The position numbers and the translations under genes were made by a program. Below the pieces are notes generated by a model. That model was not told where the DNA came from, ran no database searches, and saw only the letters and a program-made list of their open reading frames with translations. DNA of 64,000 bases from Hemerocallis citrina (Eukaryota > Streptophyta > Magnoliopsida > Asparagales > Asphodelaceae): positions 202,337,292-202,401,291 of the forward strand of contig CM030364.1 in the NCBI GenBank assembly GCA_017893485.1. Reading direction: 5' to 3'. Positions within the stretch are counted from its first letter, which is position 1. Each line of letters opens with the position of its first letter. Positions 44,619 through 55,344 of the stretch are shown here, one piece after another.

Positions 44619-47600
44619 TGTCACGCCCCGCTTCCCAAAAATATGGAATACGAGCACGTGACGAAGCCCAGCGAATGATTTTTACATCATCCATAAGCTG
44701 TAGGATCGACCCAGCATCATAACAAGAATATACAAGATGAATATATATAACCAAGCATGCATGAATAATTATTAAGCAACAGGAAACAATTTAAACAAAT
44801 AATAATATTCAAATAGTTCCCATGTCTGAATCAAGTGTAACTCGGAAACAAGTCTTAAACAGCAGAAGAAATAAATACCTTAAGGAAAGCAACCATTTAA
44901 ACAGGTCCTTGCTCCAAGCAAAACCTGAAATGCCTGCTCGCCAATCCCAGCAGGAAGCTTGTCTCCCAAGTCTGTTTAGTAATATAAACAGGAAACAAAG
45001 GGGGAAACAAGGGAAAATGCCCTTAGTACAAGCTAGGGCCACAAATAGTAAAAGCAAGTACAAGAAAGGGGAAAACAAGAATTGGAATCAAGAATAGGCA
45101 GAGTTATAACAAGTAATGAACAAATTCAGGGACTATCTAGCAAGAGGGAAACATCTTAATAACTAGATTGGATAACAACTGCTAGTGGTGAAACACATGT
45201 CAGGTACACCTATAAGGGTAACTAATATCGGGTATTATGTTTCATGTGTCAGGTTTTACGTATCAAGTTCCATATTTCAAGTTGCAGGTGTCATGTTCAG
45301 GTGTCATGTTCAGGTGTCATGTTCAGGTGTCATATTCCAAGTTTCATGTATCAGATATCAGGTAACCAGGTAATCAGGTAACAGGATAATCAGGTAACAG
45401 GATAATCATGTATCAGGATAATCAGGTAACAGGATAATCATGTTCAAGTCTTGTGTGATTACTATCTAGGTAGCACGACATGCATCCATTATACTACATG
45501 GTTGCTACAGTCAAATCAATTACGTTTAGACCTAGTAATGGAGTCTATAGGGCGGTGTACTCAGGTTTCAGGTATCAGGCAGGCACGGTTCATGAATACG
45601 AAATTAAATAACAGGTTCACGAAACGAGTTCGTGAATACTAGCAGGTTCAAGGACCACACAGTGGTTCCATGAATACAACAGGTTCATGAGTCAAGTAAC
45701 TGACTCCATGAATACATCACGTGCAACAGGTTCATGAGCCAAGTAACTGACTCCATGAATACATCACGTGTAACAGGTTCATGAGCCAAGTAACTGACTC
45801 CATGAATACATCACATGCAACAGGTTCATGAACCGAGTACTGGGAAACACGGGCCCCCTTCTGAGTACACTTACCTATATTGTCCACTCTATAGTCTTTC
45901 CCATAACCCCGGATTGTTATATTTGTTCAGGCAGAATTTGTATATTTGTATTTATGCATATGAAATAGTGTTGAAATAATGTAGATTAATTCTAAGGAAA
46001 AATTGGGAATGTCCTATAGGGTGTCCAGCAACTACATATAAAATTTGGAGTCAAACGCTCGCTGTTTACACAGCGAAAATAATTCGCAAAGAAAAATATA
46101 TACAGCAGTTTTTACAGAACTGCACCTACTGACACAGCTGCAGTATAGCGGCCATATCTCCTAGACCGTAACTCCAAATTCAATCATTCTGGAGTCTATC
46201 GACATCTACACATCCTGATCTACGTTTCATATTCAGGGCTCGGGTCCAAATTCCAAAGATAAGAGGGTCGAAACCGCAAAAGAAAATCCAGACAGCAACA
46301 TAGGAAAATAATTCACTAATGTAGATTTCATAGAATTATGTAATTTGGTGTCTAAAATCATTATGTGGCACAAATACATGGTAATGGGAATCAAACAGCG
46401 AATAATAGTATTTTCCAAGTCATAATAATCACAAATTGCCAAAACACTAAATTTATATGCGTCTACAATTTCTAGGGTCCTTAATTCATATGTCCATGTG
46501 ATTCGCAAGTCCAAGGAGATAAAAGAGTCCAATTGAATTATTATTTAATACGAGGAAGTTTTGTGACTCTTAGATTGGTGAGTTTGAAGGTTCAAATTGT
46601 TTTACTATGATATTTCAAAGGAGAGTCACAAACTAACTACATGTGGTATTTCAAAGAGACTTGTACTAGGACAATAAGATGTACAAGGTTACTTGCCTTA
46701 AATCGACGGTTGAAATCTCCGCTTGTTGAAGCAAATAGAGTAGAAAAATCCCCGGAAATGTCCTCGAAATGCGCGTCCAAAAACTGATCTGAGATCGAGC
46801 TTTCCTTGCACACACGATCGGCCCCAAAACAGCGTATAGCGTTCGGATCTGGTGCGGGTAGAACACGGAACAGCAACTGGCACCAATAGAAACTCTTCTG
46901 TGCACCGGATCCGATCCCCAGAACAGCGAACACCGTTGTGGGATCCGCTGTGGACGAACACGGGACGGCAATCACGCGCACGGATCTTGAAGAGATCTGA
47001 CGGCTGCGAATCGCTCCCGCTCTTTTCCTCCTTCTTCTTCTCCGATCTTCTTCTTCGTTCGACGAGCGACTGAGCAGAGCTCGAGAGAGAGGGGCGATGG
47101 CGGCTGCTTCGTTGGCGGCGACTACGGCAACGACGGAGACGACGACGGCGGCGGCGACGTCGAGAAGCGACGCGCGGCGATGCTCTGTTCGTGATTTCGA
47201 ACAGGGGAGAGAGCGAGAGCGGAGTTGGGGTGTTGGCGAGGCGGCGAGGGTGTTGCGGTGGAGCAGTGGTCGGAGGGGGTCGACGAGGCGATGGGGGGGG
47301 GGTCGAGGTGGTGGTCGGAGGTGACGGAGGGGATCGCTCGGAGGCGGTGGTGGCGAGCGACGGGAGTGGGTTGGTTGGCGAGAAAAAGTGGAGGCGAAGG
47401 ATTAGAGAGTGTGATTAGAGAGCGGCGGGTGTAATTAGGGTTTAACAGTAAGGATTAGGGTTAGGGATTAGGGTTAGGGGTTTTATATACTAGGTTAGCG
47501 GGTTTGCGGGTTTGAGAGTTTAGGGGACCCGTTTCAAAAAGAGTCCAACAGATGAAATGGTCAAAATACACAATAATGAGGATTAGAAAGATGAACGAGA

Positions 47601-47797
47601 AGAATCGGCTATCTCTCACGAAGAACGGTGCAAGATGGCACACAATCGAATTTGATAAAGGAAACCCACAATTCGAGTTGAGACCAGAATAATAATTTTA
47701 TTCGAACTGAAATAAAATACGGAATCTCAAATAGACAAAAGAGTACAATTGCGAAAAATACGGTATAAAATACAAATACGGGGAAACAGGAGTTACA
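44619..47797 (-). repeat. 3' LTR of the LARD-like element
   Basis: Begins TGTCACGCCCCG and ends GTTACA on the + strand. Internal tandem repeats: AGGTGTCATGTTC units (45289-45330), GGTAACAGGATAATCA units (45360-45440) and ~49-bp units containing AAGTAACTGACTCCATGAAT (45680-45835). A TATA box reads on the minus strand at 47481-47489. Confidence 0.95.
47449..47489 (-). promoter_or_regulatory. LTR promoter: TATA box followed by telobox-like repeats
   Basis: On the minus strand, TATATAAAA is followed directly by CCCCTAACCCTAATCCCTAA and a further ACCCTAATCC. AAACCCTAA-type teloboxes near start sites are known in promoters of plant translation-related genes. The same array is at 53378-53418 in the other LTR. 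Confidence 0.5.
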
Positions 47798-47814
47798 AAT
47801 CCTACCCACCTTAC
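47798..47814 (-). other. polypurine tract of the LARD-like element
   Basis: Minus strand GTAAGGTGGGTAGGATT before TGTAAC; near-identical to the Tekay tract at 27471-27487. Confidence 0.85.
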
Positions 47815-48365
47815 ACAAAAATTTCGTCCTCGAAATTTCGAAATTTGCTTAGGCGGTACGTAGGACAGGGTAAATTAACTTAGGGGCGGGTAACAAAACA
47901 AGGGAACCAAGGAGAAGTCAACTTGGTGGTAACACCAAAATAAGAAGGGAGTGGATAACAACGAGGTCAATTGGATGGCATGAAAGAGAATAACAGTATC
48001 TAAAGGATCCAAATAATACAAGATAATAAATACGATGAAGGAGTTGGCAGAATTGAAACCAAGGAGATGGAAGACAGGAAAGAATTGAATCCAATAATGA
48101 ATGAGTACATGATGGTAGGATGGAATGCAAGAAGGAAATAACCGGTATCAAAAACGAAGAAGAACACTGAACACCACAAGACTTGTAAGATAACAAGGCA
48201 ATGAGGTGAATGAATAGAAAGAGTTGGAATCGAAGAAGGGAGCGACAAGGGAAAGATGCACCACGCAATGAGTCAATGGATGGGAACAAAAGCAAGAAAT
48301 AGGGGACAGCAAATGGTGCAAGGAATGGAACAAAACACAATACAAGGAAGGAGAAACAACAACAT
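47815..48365. other. LARD internal region, 3' part, no coding potential recognised
   Basis: Purine-rich, repeated GGAATG/GAAGGA-type sequence. Open frames here lack codon structure or known motifs. Confidence 0.5.
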
Positions 48366-48420
48366 GATCCTGGGTCCTGTGGGTTATGGGCCCACGACGC
48401 TTCCGCTGCGCTACTCTGAT
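48365..48420 (-). ncRNA. partial initiator tRNA-Met sequence inside the retroelement
   Basis: Minus strand from 48420: ATCAGAGTAGCGCAGCGGAA, then GCGTCGTGGGCCCATAACCC, then ACAGGACCCAGGATC. This matches plant initiator tRNA-Met from nucleotide 1 to about 56 with three differences by eye, including the CAT anticodon and the GGG/CCC anticodon stem typical of initiators. The rest of the T arm and the 3' acceptor strand are missing, so it is not a working tRNA gene. Same sense as the element. Confidence 0.85.
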
Positions 48421-48639
48421 GGTGACACTCCAAGCTCCAGACATGTTGTAGACCACGTGGCACCAAGCGACGATCCGAGCAGGAAGAAAGGATGAGACAC
48501 CAGAATCAAAGAGAGTATGGGTTCCAAATAGAGATAGGCGATAATGAAAAAGGGATACAAGGCTTGAGCTTCAATTTTCATAACTAAAAGATAGAATACA
48601 TATCAAAACTAATGACTCTTAACATAAATAATAACACAA

Positions 48640-49110
48640 CAAATATCAATAATAATAATATCAATAGTAACAGAATAATAATAATAATAATAATAATAAT
48701 GAATATACCAATGATAATAATAATATTAGTAATAATAGTAACGAAATAATAATAATAACAATAATAATTACAGAAATCAAAATCGTCATAATCATGCAGG
48801 TAATAATAACACGATGAAATAAAAATATCAACAATACTAATAATAACGATAATACATACATGACAAAATAGAATTCAACACATTCATGAAAATAATGCAA
48901 TAATAATAATAATAGCATTATGAATAATATCAACAATGATAATAATAATACGACAATACCAAAAATAACAATAATATCAATAAAGCAACAGTAATAATAA
49001 TAAAAATAATAACAGTAGTAAAGGTGGTGAAAACGATAATAATAATATCATTTGAAATGACAGTAATATTAATAATACCAATAATAACGAAAGTATTCTT
49101 TTACCATCAA
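48640..49110. repeat. (AAT)n-type degenerate microsatellite
   Basis: Long run of AATAATA with substitutions; non-coding. A similar tract lies at 49375-49760. Confidence 0.9.
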
Positions 49111-49181
49111 TTTCATTATATAAGTAACGAGTCTTGAAATATCAGTTAGTAATAGGTAGAAAATCTTGCCTCCTTAATATC

Positions 49182-49326
49182 AAGTTGCATATTTGCCTTC
49201 ACGACATCAGGTTTCAAATTGCCATCCAAATATTCGGCTGCACATTTTGCCTCGCCGATATCCAGTTGCAATTTGCCTCCATTGACATCGAGTTGCATAT
49301 TTGCCATCTCGACATTAGGTTGCACC
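49182..49326 (-). repeat. 27-bp repeats, open as 9-residue repeats on the sense strand of the LARD-like element
   Basis: Five units of exactly 27 bp (49182-49208, 49209-49235, 49236-49262, 49263-49289, 49290-49316) plus a partial. On the minus strand, within an open frame from 49487 to 49146, they read as variants of ANMQLDVNG / GKLQLDIGE. No family recognised. Confidence 0.75.
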
Positions 49327-49374
49327 GAAGTGGTGAAATGTATATAAAATTGAGCATACTCCGGCTCAAAACAA

Positions 49375-49760
49375 ATTAACAATAATAATAATAGTAACGA
49401 TAAAAATAATAGTATCAATAACAATAATAATAATAAAATATCGATACTAATGACAATAAAAATAACGATGATAATAAAAATGATCATAACAGTAATAATA
49501 ATAGTAATCGCAAAAAGAATGTTAATAACAATAATAATAATAGCAATAATATTAAAATATCAGCAACACTAGTAAAAATAATAATGCAAAACGAGATATA
49601 GTTTGTGCCCAACATTTTTGTGAAAGAAATTTTTAATATTAACAATATAATAAAATAATGAAAGCAGCAATAAGAATACCAATAGTAGTAACAATAATAA
49701 TAATACTAGTAATGATAATGATAATAATAGTAATAATAATAACAGTAGTAATCACAACGT
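49375..49760. repeat. second (AAT)n-type degenerate microsatellite
   Basis: AAT/ATAA-rich tract, non-coding, with a few short unique interruptions. Confidence 0.85.
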
Positions 49761-49769
49761 TATACAACA

Positions 49770-50525
49770 AAATAAGAATTGTCTTATCAAAATAGTTCGG
49801 TAGAAATATATAGTCGATTAAAAAGTGATGAGTGAAGTTAAAAATACACCATTGTTCGGAAAAACAAATTCTTTATTAAGAAACATTTTTTTTTTTTTTT
49901 TTATAGAAAATCGAAAATAAATATAATAATTAATCATCGAAGTATAGAAGGTATTCGGAATAAAATAATTATAAACAGAAAAATAAGTAGGAGAAAAATG
50001 AAGCTACATCCAATAAGGAGTTAAAGAGAATGATGACTAGGAGGGACAAAGGAAAATTAAGGAATTGAATACGAAGGGAGAAGGACGAGGGCAAAATCGG
50101 AATTGAAGAGAATATAGCAGAGAATGAATAACTAGCATGATACTCAAAGTGAGTCAACAGTTGAAGATGAACGCAAGGCACGAAAAGTAATGAACGACAC
50201 ACGAACTGAAATAAGAGGGGATCAACGAGGCAAGCGAAAAATAAGAGATTGCTTGCTACGGAATCAAAAGAATATGGGCACAGAAGAATAAATTGTACCC
50301 AATAAGGATTCAACAAATCAGGACGAATGCAATAGATGGAAGGAAGCAAGGAGTCAAAGAATTGGATATGGAGAAATCAAAATGGATGGGATAAGACTTG
50401 TATCCAGATCGAGTTGACTATTAAATTATTCATGTGGTTGCATGGCCTGTTTAATGTTGAGTTAATCCTGACTGAGTCAAGCCTGTCTAATGTATTAGTC
50501 GGACCAACACATTAGCCAAACCTGA
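49770..50525. other. LARD internal region, leader side, no recognised gene
   Basis: Non-repetitive purine-rich sequence from the PBS inward. The minus-strand frame 50349-49969 (126 codons) is hydrophobic and serine-rich with no gag motif. Confidence 0.5.
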
Positions 50526-50537
50526 GCTCTGATACCA
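50526..50537 (-). other. primer-binding site, tRNA-iMet, of the LARD-like element
   Basis: Minus strand TGGTATCAGAGC, then TCAGGTTT, extending complementarity into the T arm with one extra base. It is 10 nt from the LTR end, as in the Tekay element. Confidence 0.95.
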
Positions 50538-50547
50538 CTAAAAACCT

Positions 50548-53500
50548 TGTCACGCCCCGCTTCCCAAAAATATGGAATACGAGCACGTGACGAAGCCCAG
50601 CGAATGATTTTTACATCATCCATAAGCTGTAGGATCGACCCAGCATCATAACAAGAATATACAAGATGAATATATATAACCAAGCATGCATGAATAATTA
50701 TTAAGCAACAGGAAACAATTTAAACAAATAATAATATTCAAATAGTTCCCATGTCTGAATCAAGTGTAACTCGGAAACAAGTCTTAAACAGCAGAAGAAA
50801 TAAATACCTTAAGGAAAGCAACCATTTAAACAGGTCCTTGCTCCAAGCAAAACCTGAAATGCCTGCTCGCCAATCCCAGCAGGAAGCTTGTCTCCCAAGT
50901 CTGTTTAGTAATATAAACAGGAAACAAAGGGGGAAACAAGGGAAAATGCCCTTAGTACAAGCTAGGGCCACAAATAGTAAAAGCAAGTACAAGAAAGGGG
51001 AAAACAAGAATTGGAATCAAGAATAGGCAGAGTTATAACAAGTAATGAACAAATTCAGGGACTATCTAGAAAGAGGGAAACATCTTAATAACTAGATTGG
51101 ATAACAACTGCTAGTGGTGAAACACATGTCAGGTACACCTATAAGGGTAACTAATATCGGGTATTATGTTTCATGTGTCAGGTTTTACGTATCAAGTTCC
51201 ATATTTCAAGTTGCAGGTGTCATGTTCAGGTGTCATGTTCAGGTGTCATGTTCAGGTGTCATATTCCAAGTTTCATGTATCAGATATCAGGTAACCAGGT
51301 AATCAGGTAACAGGATAATCAGGTAACAGGATAATCATGTATCAGGATAATCAGGTAACAGGATAATCATGTTCAAGTCTTGTGTGATTACTATCTAGGT
51401 AGCACGACATGCATCCATTATACTACATGGTTGCTACAGTCAAATCAATTACGTTTAGACCTAGTAATGGAGTCTATAGGGCGGTGTACTCAGGTTTCAG
51501 GTATCAGGCAGGCACGGTTCATGAATACGAAATTAAATAACAGGTTCACGAAACGAGTTCGTGAATACTAGCAGGTTCAAGGACCACACAGTGGTTCCAT
51601 GAATACAACAGGTTCATGAGTCAAGTAACTGACTCCATGAATACATCACGTGCAACAGGTTCATGAGCCAAGTAACTGACTCCATGAATACATCACGTGT
51701 AACAGGTTCATGAGCCAAGTAACTGACTCCATGAATACATCACATGCAACAGGTTCATGAACCGAGTACTGGGAAACACGGGCCCCCTTCTGAGTACACT
51801 TACCTATATTGTCCACTCTATAGTCTTTCCCATAACCCCGGATTGTTATATTTGTTCAGGCAGAATTTGTATATTTGTATTTATGCATATGAAATAGTGT
51901 TGAAATAATGTAGATTAATTCTAAGGAAAAATTGGGAATGTCCTATAGGGTGTCCAGCAACTACATATAAAATTTGGAGTCAAACGCTCGCTGTTTACAC
52001 AGCGAAAATAATTCGCAAAGAAAAATATATACAGCAGTTTTTACAGAACTGCACCTACTGACACAGCTGCAGTATAGCGGCCATATCTCCTAGACCGTAA
52101 CTCCAAATTCAATCATTCTGGAGTCTATCGACATCTACACATCCTGATCTACGTTTCATATTCAGGGCTCGGGTCCAAATTCCAAAGATAAGAGGGTCGA
52201 AACCGCAAAAGAAAATCCAGACAGCAACATAGGAAAATAATTCACTAATGTAGATTTCATAGAATTATGTAATTTGGTGTCTAAAATCATTATGTGGCAC
52301 AAATACATGGTAATGGGAATCAAACAGCGAATAATAGTATTTTCCAAGTCATAATAATCACAAATTGCCAAAACACTAAATTTATATGCGTCTACAATTT
52401 CTAGGGTCCTTAATTCATATGTCCATGTGATTCGCAAGTCCAAGGAGATAAAAGAGTCCAATTGAATTATTATTTAATACGAGGAAGTTTTGTGACTCTT
52501 AGATTGGTGAGTTTGAAGGTTCAAATTGTTTTACTATGATATTTCAAAGGAGAGTCACAAACTAACTACATGTGGTATTTCAAAGAGACTTGTACTAGGA
52601 CAATAAGATGTACAAGGTTACTTGCCTTAAATCGACGGTTGAAATCTCCGCTTGTTGAAGCAAATAGAGTAGAAAAATCCCCGGAAATGTCCTCGAAATG
52701 CGCGTCCAAAAACTGATCTGAGATCGAGCTTTCCTTGCACACACGATCGGCCCCAAAACAGCGTATAGCGTTCGGATCTGGTGCGGGTAGAACACGGAAC
52801 AGCAACTGGCACCAATAGAAACTCTTCTGTGCACCGGATCCGATCCCCAGAACAGCGAACACCGTTGTGGGATCCGCTGTGGACGAACACGGGACGGCAA
52901 TCACGCGCACGGATCTTGAAGAGATCTGACGGCTGCGAATCGCTCCCGCTCTTTTCCTCCTTCTTCTTCTCCGATCTTCTTCTTCGTTCGACGAGCGACT
53001 GAGCAGAGCTCGAGAGAGAGGGGCGATGGCGGCTGCTTCGTTGGCGGCGACTACGGCAACGACGGAGACGACGACGGCGGCGGCGACGTCGAGAAGCGAC
53101 GCGCGGCGATGCTCTGTTCGTGATTTCGAACAGGGGAGAGAGCGAGAGCGGAGTTGGGGTGTTGGCGAGGCGGCGAGGGTGTTGCGGTGGAGCAGTGGTC
53201 GGAGGGGGTCGACGAGGCGATGGGGGGGGGGTCGAGGTGGTGGTCGGAGGTGACGGAGGGGATCGCTCGGAGGCGGTGGTGGCGAGCGACGGGAGTGGGT
53301 TGGTTGGCGAGAAAAAGTGGAGGCGAAGGATTAGAGAGTGTGATTAGAGAGCGGCGGGTGTAATTAGGGTTTAACAGTAAGGATTAGGGTTAGGGATTAG
53401 GGTTAGGGGTTTTATATACTAGGTTAGCGGGTTTGCGGGTTTGAGAGTTTAGGGGACCCGTTTCAAAAAGAGTCCAACAGATGAAATGGTCAAAATACAC

Positions 53501-53726
53501 AATAATGAGGATTAGAAAGATGAACGAGAAGAATCGGCTATCTCTCACGAAGAACGGTGCAAGATGGCACACAATCGAATTTGATAAAGGAAACCCACAA
53601 TTCGAGTTGAGACCAGAATAATAATTTTATTCGAACTGAAATAAAATACGGAATCTCAAATAGACAAAAGAGTACAATTGCGAAAAATACGGTATAAAAT
53701 ACAAATACGGGGAAACAGGAGTTACA
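50548..53726 (-). repeat. 5' LTR of the LARD-like element
   Basis: Same length as 44619-47797 and almost identical. The short GC-rich frames in it (around 53026-53363) are LTR sequence, not genes. Confidence 0.95.
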
Positions 53727-53731
53727 GTGTC

Positions 53732-55344
53732 GATCAGGGACCACAGATCTAGGCCGGTTGTCTTCAGAATCGAACGGAGATCTTCTGGATCCATCAATCT
53801 CGACCGTCAGATTTCGAGGTTAGATCTGAAATCGATGACGCAATCCGATTTTCAGTTTCATGTTCTGAATCTTGGTTGTTTTCGATTAGATTTTTTCTTC
53901 TTCTTTTTTCTTCTTTTTTTTTCTTTTTTTTTCTTTTGTGGAACGGAAAGGATGAAGGGAAATTTAATAAAAAAATTTAAAATTTTTTGTATTGATAATG
54001 TATGATGATGTCTAGGAGCAATGTATGATGTATTGATTTTAAAAAAAAATCTCTTGTGGAGAATCTCATAAGACTCGTTTCCTTATATTTGTATTGATAA
54101 TGTATGATGATGTCCAGGAGCAATTTAAAATGGCAGAGGGGTTTTAGCTTGTTCAATTGGTTATGTTCTGAATAGGTAGAAGAGGCAAAAATGATGACTC
54201 CAAATTGCTTGTGTCACTATATTTTGCTATGTGTTTCATGTCTTGAAATTGTTTCATGTCACAGAAGAAGGGAAAAAAAATGTCTTGATCAAATTTGAGA
54301 AGTATGTGCTAGATAGTGATTCCCAGCCCCACTTTCTACTAACCTGCATAAACTTCAAGCCATATTTAATAATTTGAGTATTGTTGCTTTTGGTGCTTGG
54401 CATCACATTTGATCATTTAATGCAGGTTCCAATAACAAGATCATACCACTAACCCAATCATTAATTAGTTCTAGCTAACTCTTCCACCCAGTTTACTTTC
54501 ATCTTCAGTTTATTAATGTAAATGACTAATGCTACTAATACCACTAATAATGATTTTGAACGCATTCTAAAAATTAAATTACTCTATATACTTTCTTATT
54601 GTACTTCACTTTAGGGAAGAATCAATTAAAATGATTCACTTAAAAAGAAAAATAATAAGAAAGAAGGAATTCGATTCTATATAAATAGAAATAGAAAAGA
54701 AGGAGATATGAATTTTTTTGGTTTCATTTATTGTATATGTGCTTTTATGAAATTGATGAAATAGAAATTAGAAGGAGATAAGAATATGAGGTGCATAAGG
54801 CACTTCCTCTGATAAAAGAGAACAATAATTGATCACATTCACTTCAAAGTCAGATTTTTTTTTTTTCTTCTTTTGGTTTTGCATTTATAAGTTTTGAGTT
54901 TTACATTATGAAGAAGAGGATGGAATGCTTTTAAATTTGAGTTTTTCTTTCTTCTTCAGGTTTTGTATTTATTTATAATTCCTATTTGTTGCATTCCTAT
55001 TTGCCGCATTTATGATTTTTCTTTGTTTATATACCTTTTGCTTATAACTCAAATCAAGAGATAGTAATTATTGTGTACATAAGACATAATCTACTTTTTT
55101 GGTTTAATATATTGACATTTGATTGTTTTTTTCTCTTGTAGATATAAGGAGGGAAAATGAAGATCACTGTACTGGCATAAGGCACTTCGATCCTCTAAGT
55201 CTTTGCAAAAGAAAGATCACTATTTTCTTTATTTTAGGTAAAACACTCTTATTACACAATTTTTTCTATAACAGACACTATTTCTATATTCATAAATCAG
55301 TCTCACCATAAACATAAAATGGTGTTTAAAATAATTGAATTTAA
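53732..55344. other. unassigned, AT-rich; right flank of the LARD insertion
   Basis: The first part should continue the presumed second CACTA. Contains a T/C-rich run (53890-53940) and a direct repeat of TATTGATAATGTATGATGATG (53991 and 54093). No supported gene. Confidence 0.4.

Larger units (their letters stand above)
44619..53726 (-). mobile_element. young non-autonomous Tekay-related LTR retrotransposon (LARD-like), 9,108 bp, TSD GTGTC
   Basis: Minus orientation: 5' LTR 53726-50548, PBS 50537-50526, internal region 50547-47798 without gag-pol, polypurine tract 47814-47798, 3' LTR 47797-44619. TSD GTGTC at 44614-44618 and 53727-53731. Both LTRs are exactly 3,179 bp and I find a single difference by eye (C at about 45139 versus A at 51068). 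LTR ends, PBS spacing and PPT match the Tekay element at 19018-30991. The internal region carries a tRNA-iMet fragment, a 27-bp repeat and long AAT-type microsatellites. Confidence 0.95.

Noticed and set aside
47097..47434. Overlapping GC-rich open frames (Ala/Thr-rich and Gly/Arg-rich), duplicated at 53026-53363
   Set aside because: They lie in the LTRs of the LARD, antisense to its transcription, and all frames are low-complexity.
47449..47480. Interstitial telomere or chromosome end
   Set aside because: Only a few imperfect TTAGGG-like units in a promoter position, present equally in both LTRs.
48365..48420. Functional tRNA-iMet gene
   Set aside because: The T arm, B box and acceptor 3' strand are missing, so it cannot fold as a tRNA or be transcribed normally.
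48661..48936. 91-codon Leu/Ile-rich frame as a membrane protein
   Set aside because: It is the translation of an (AAT)n microsatellite.
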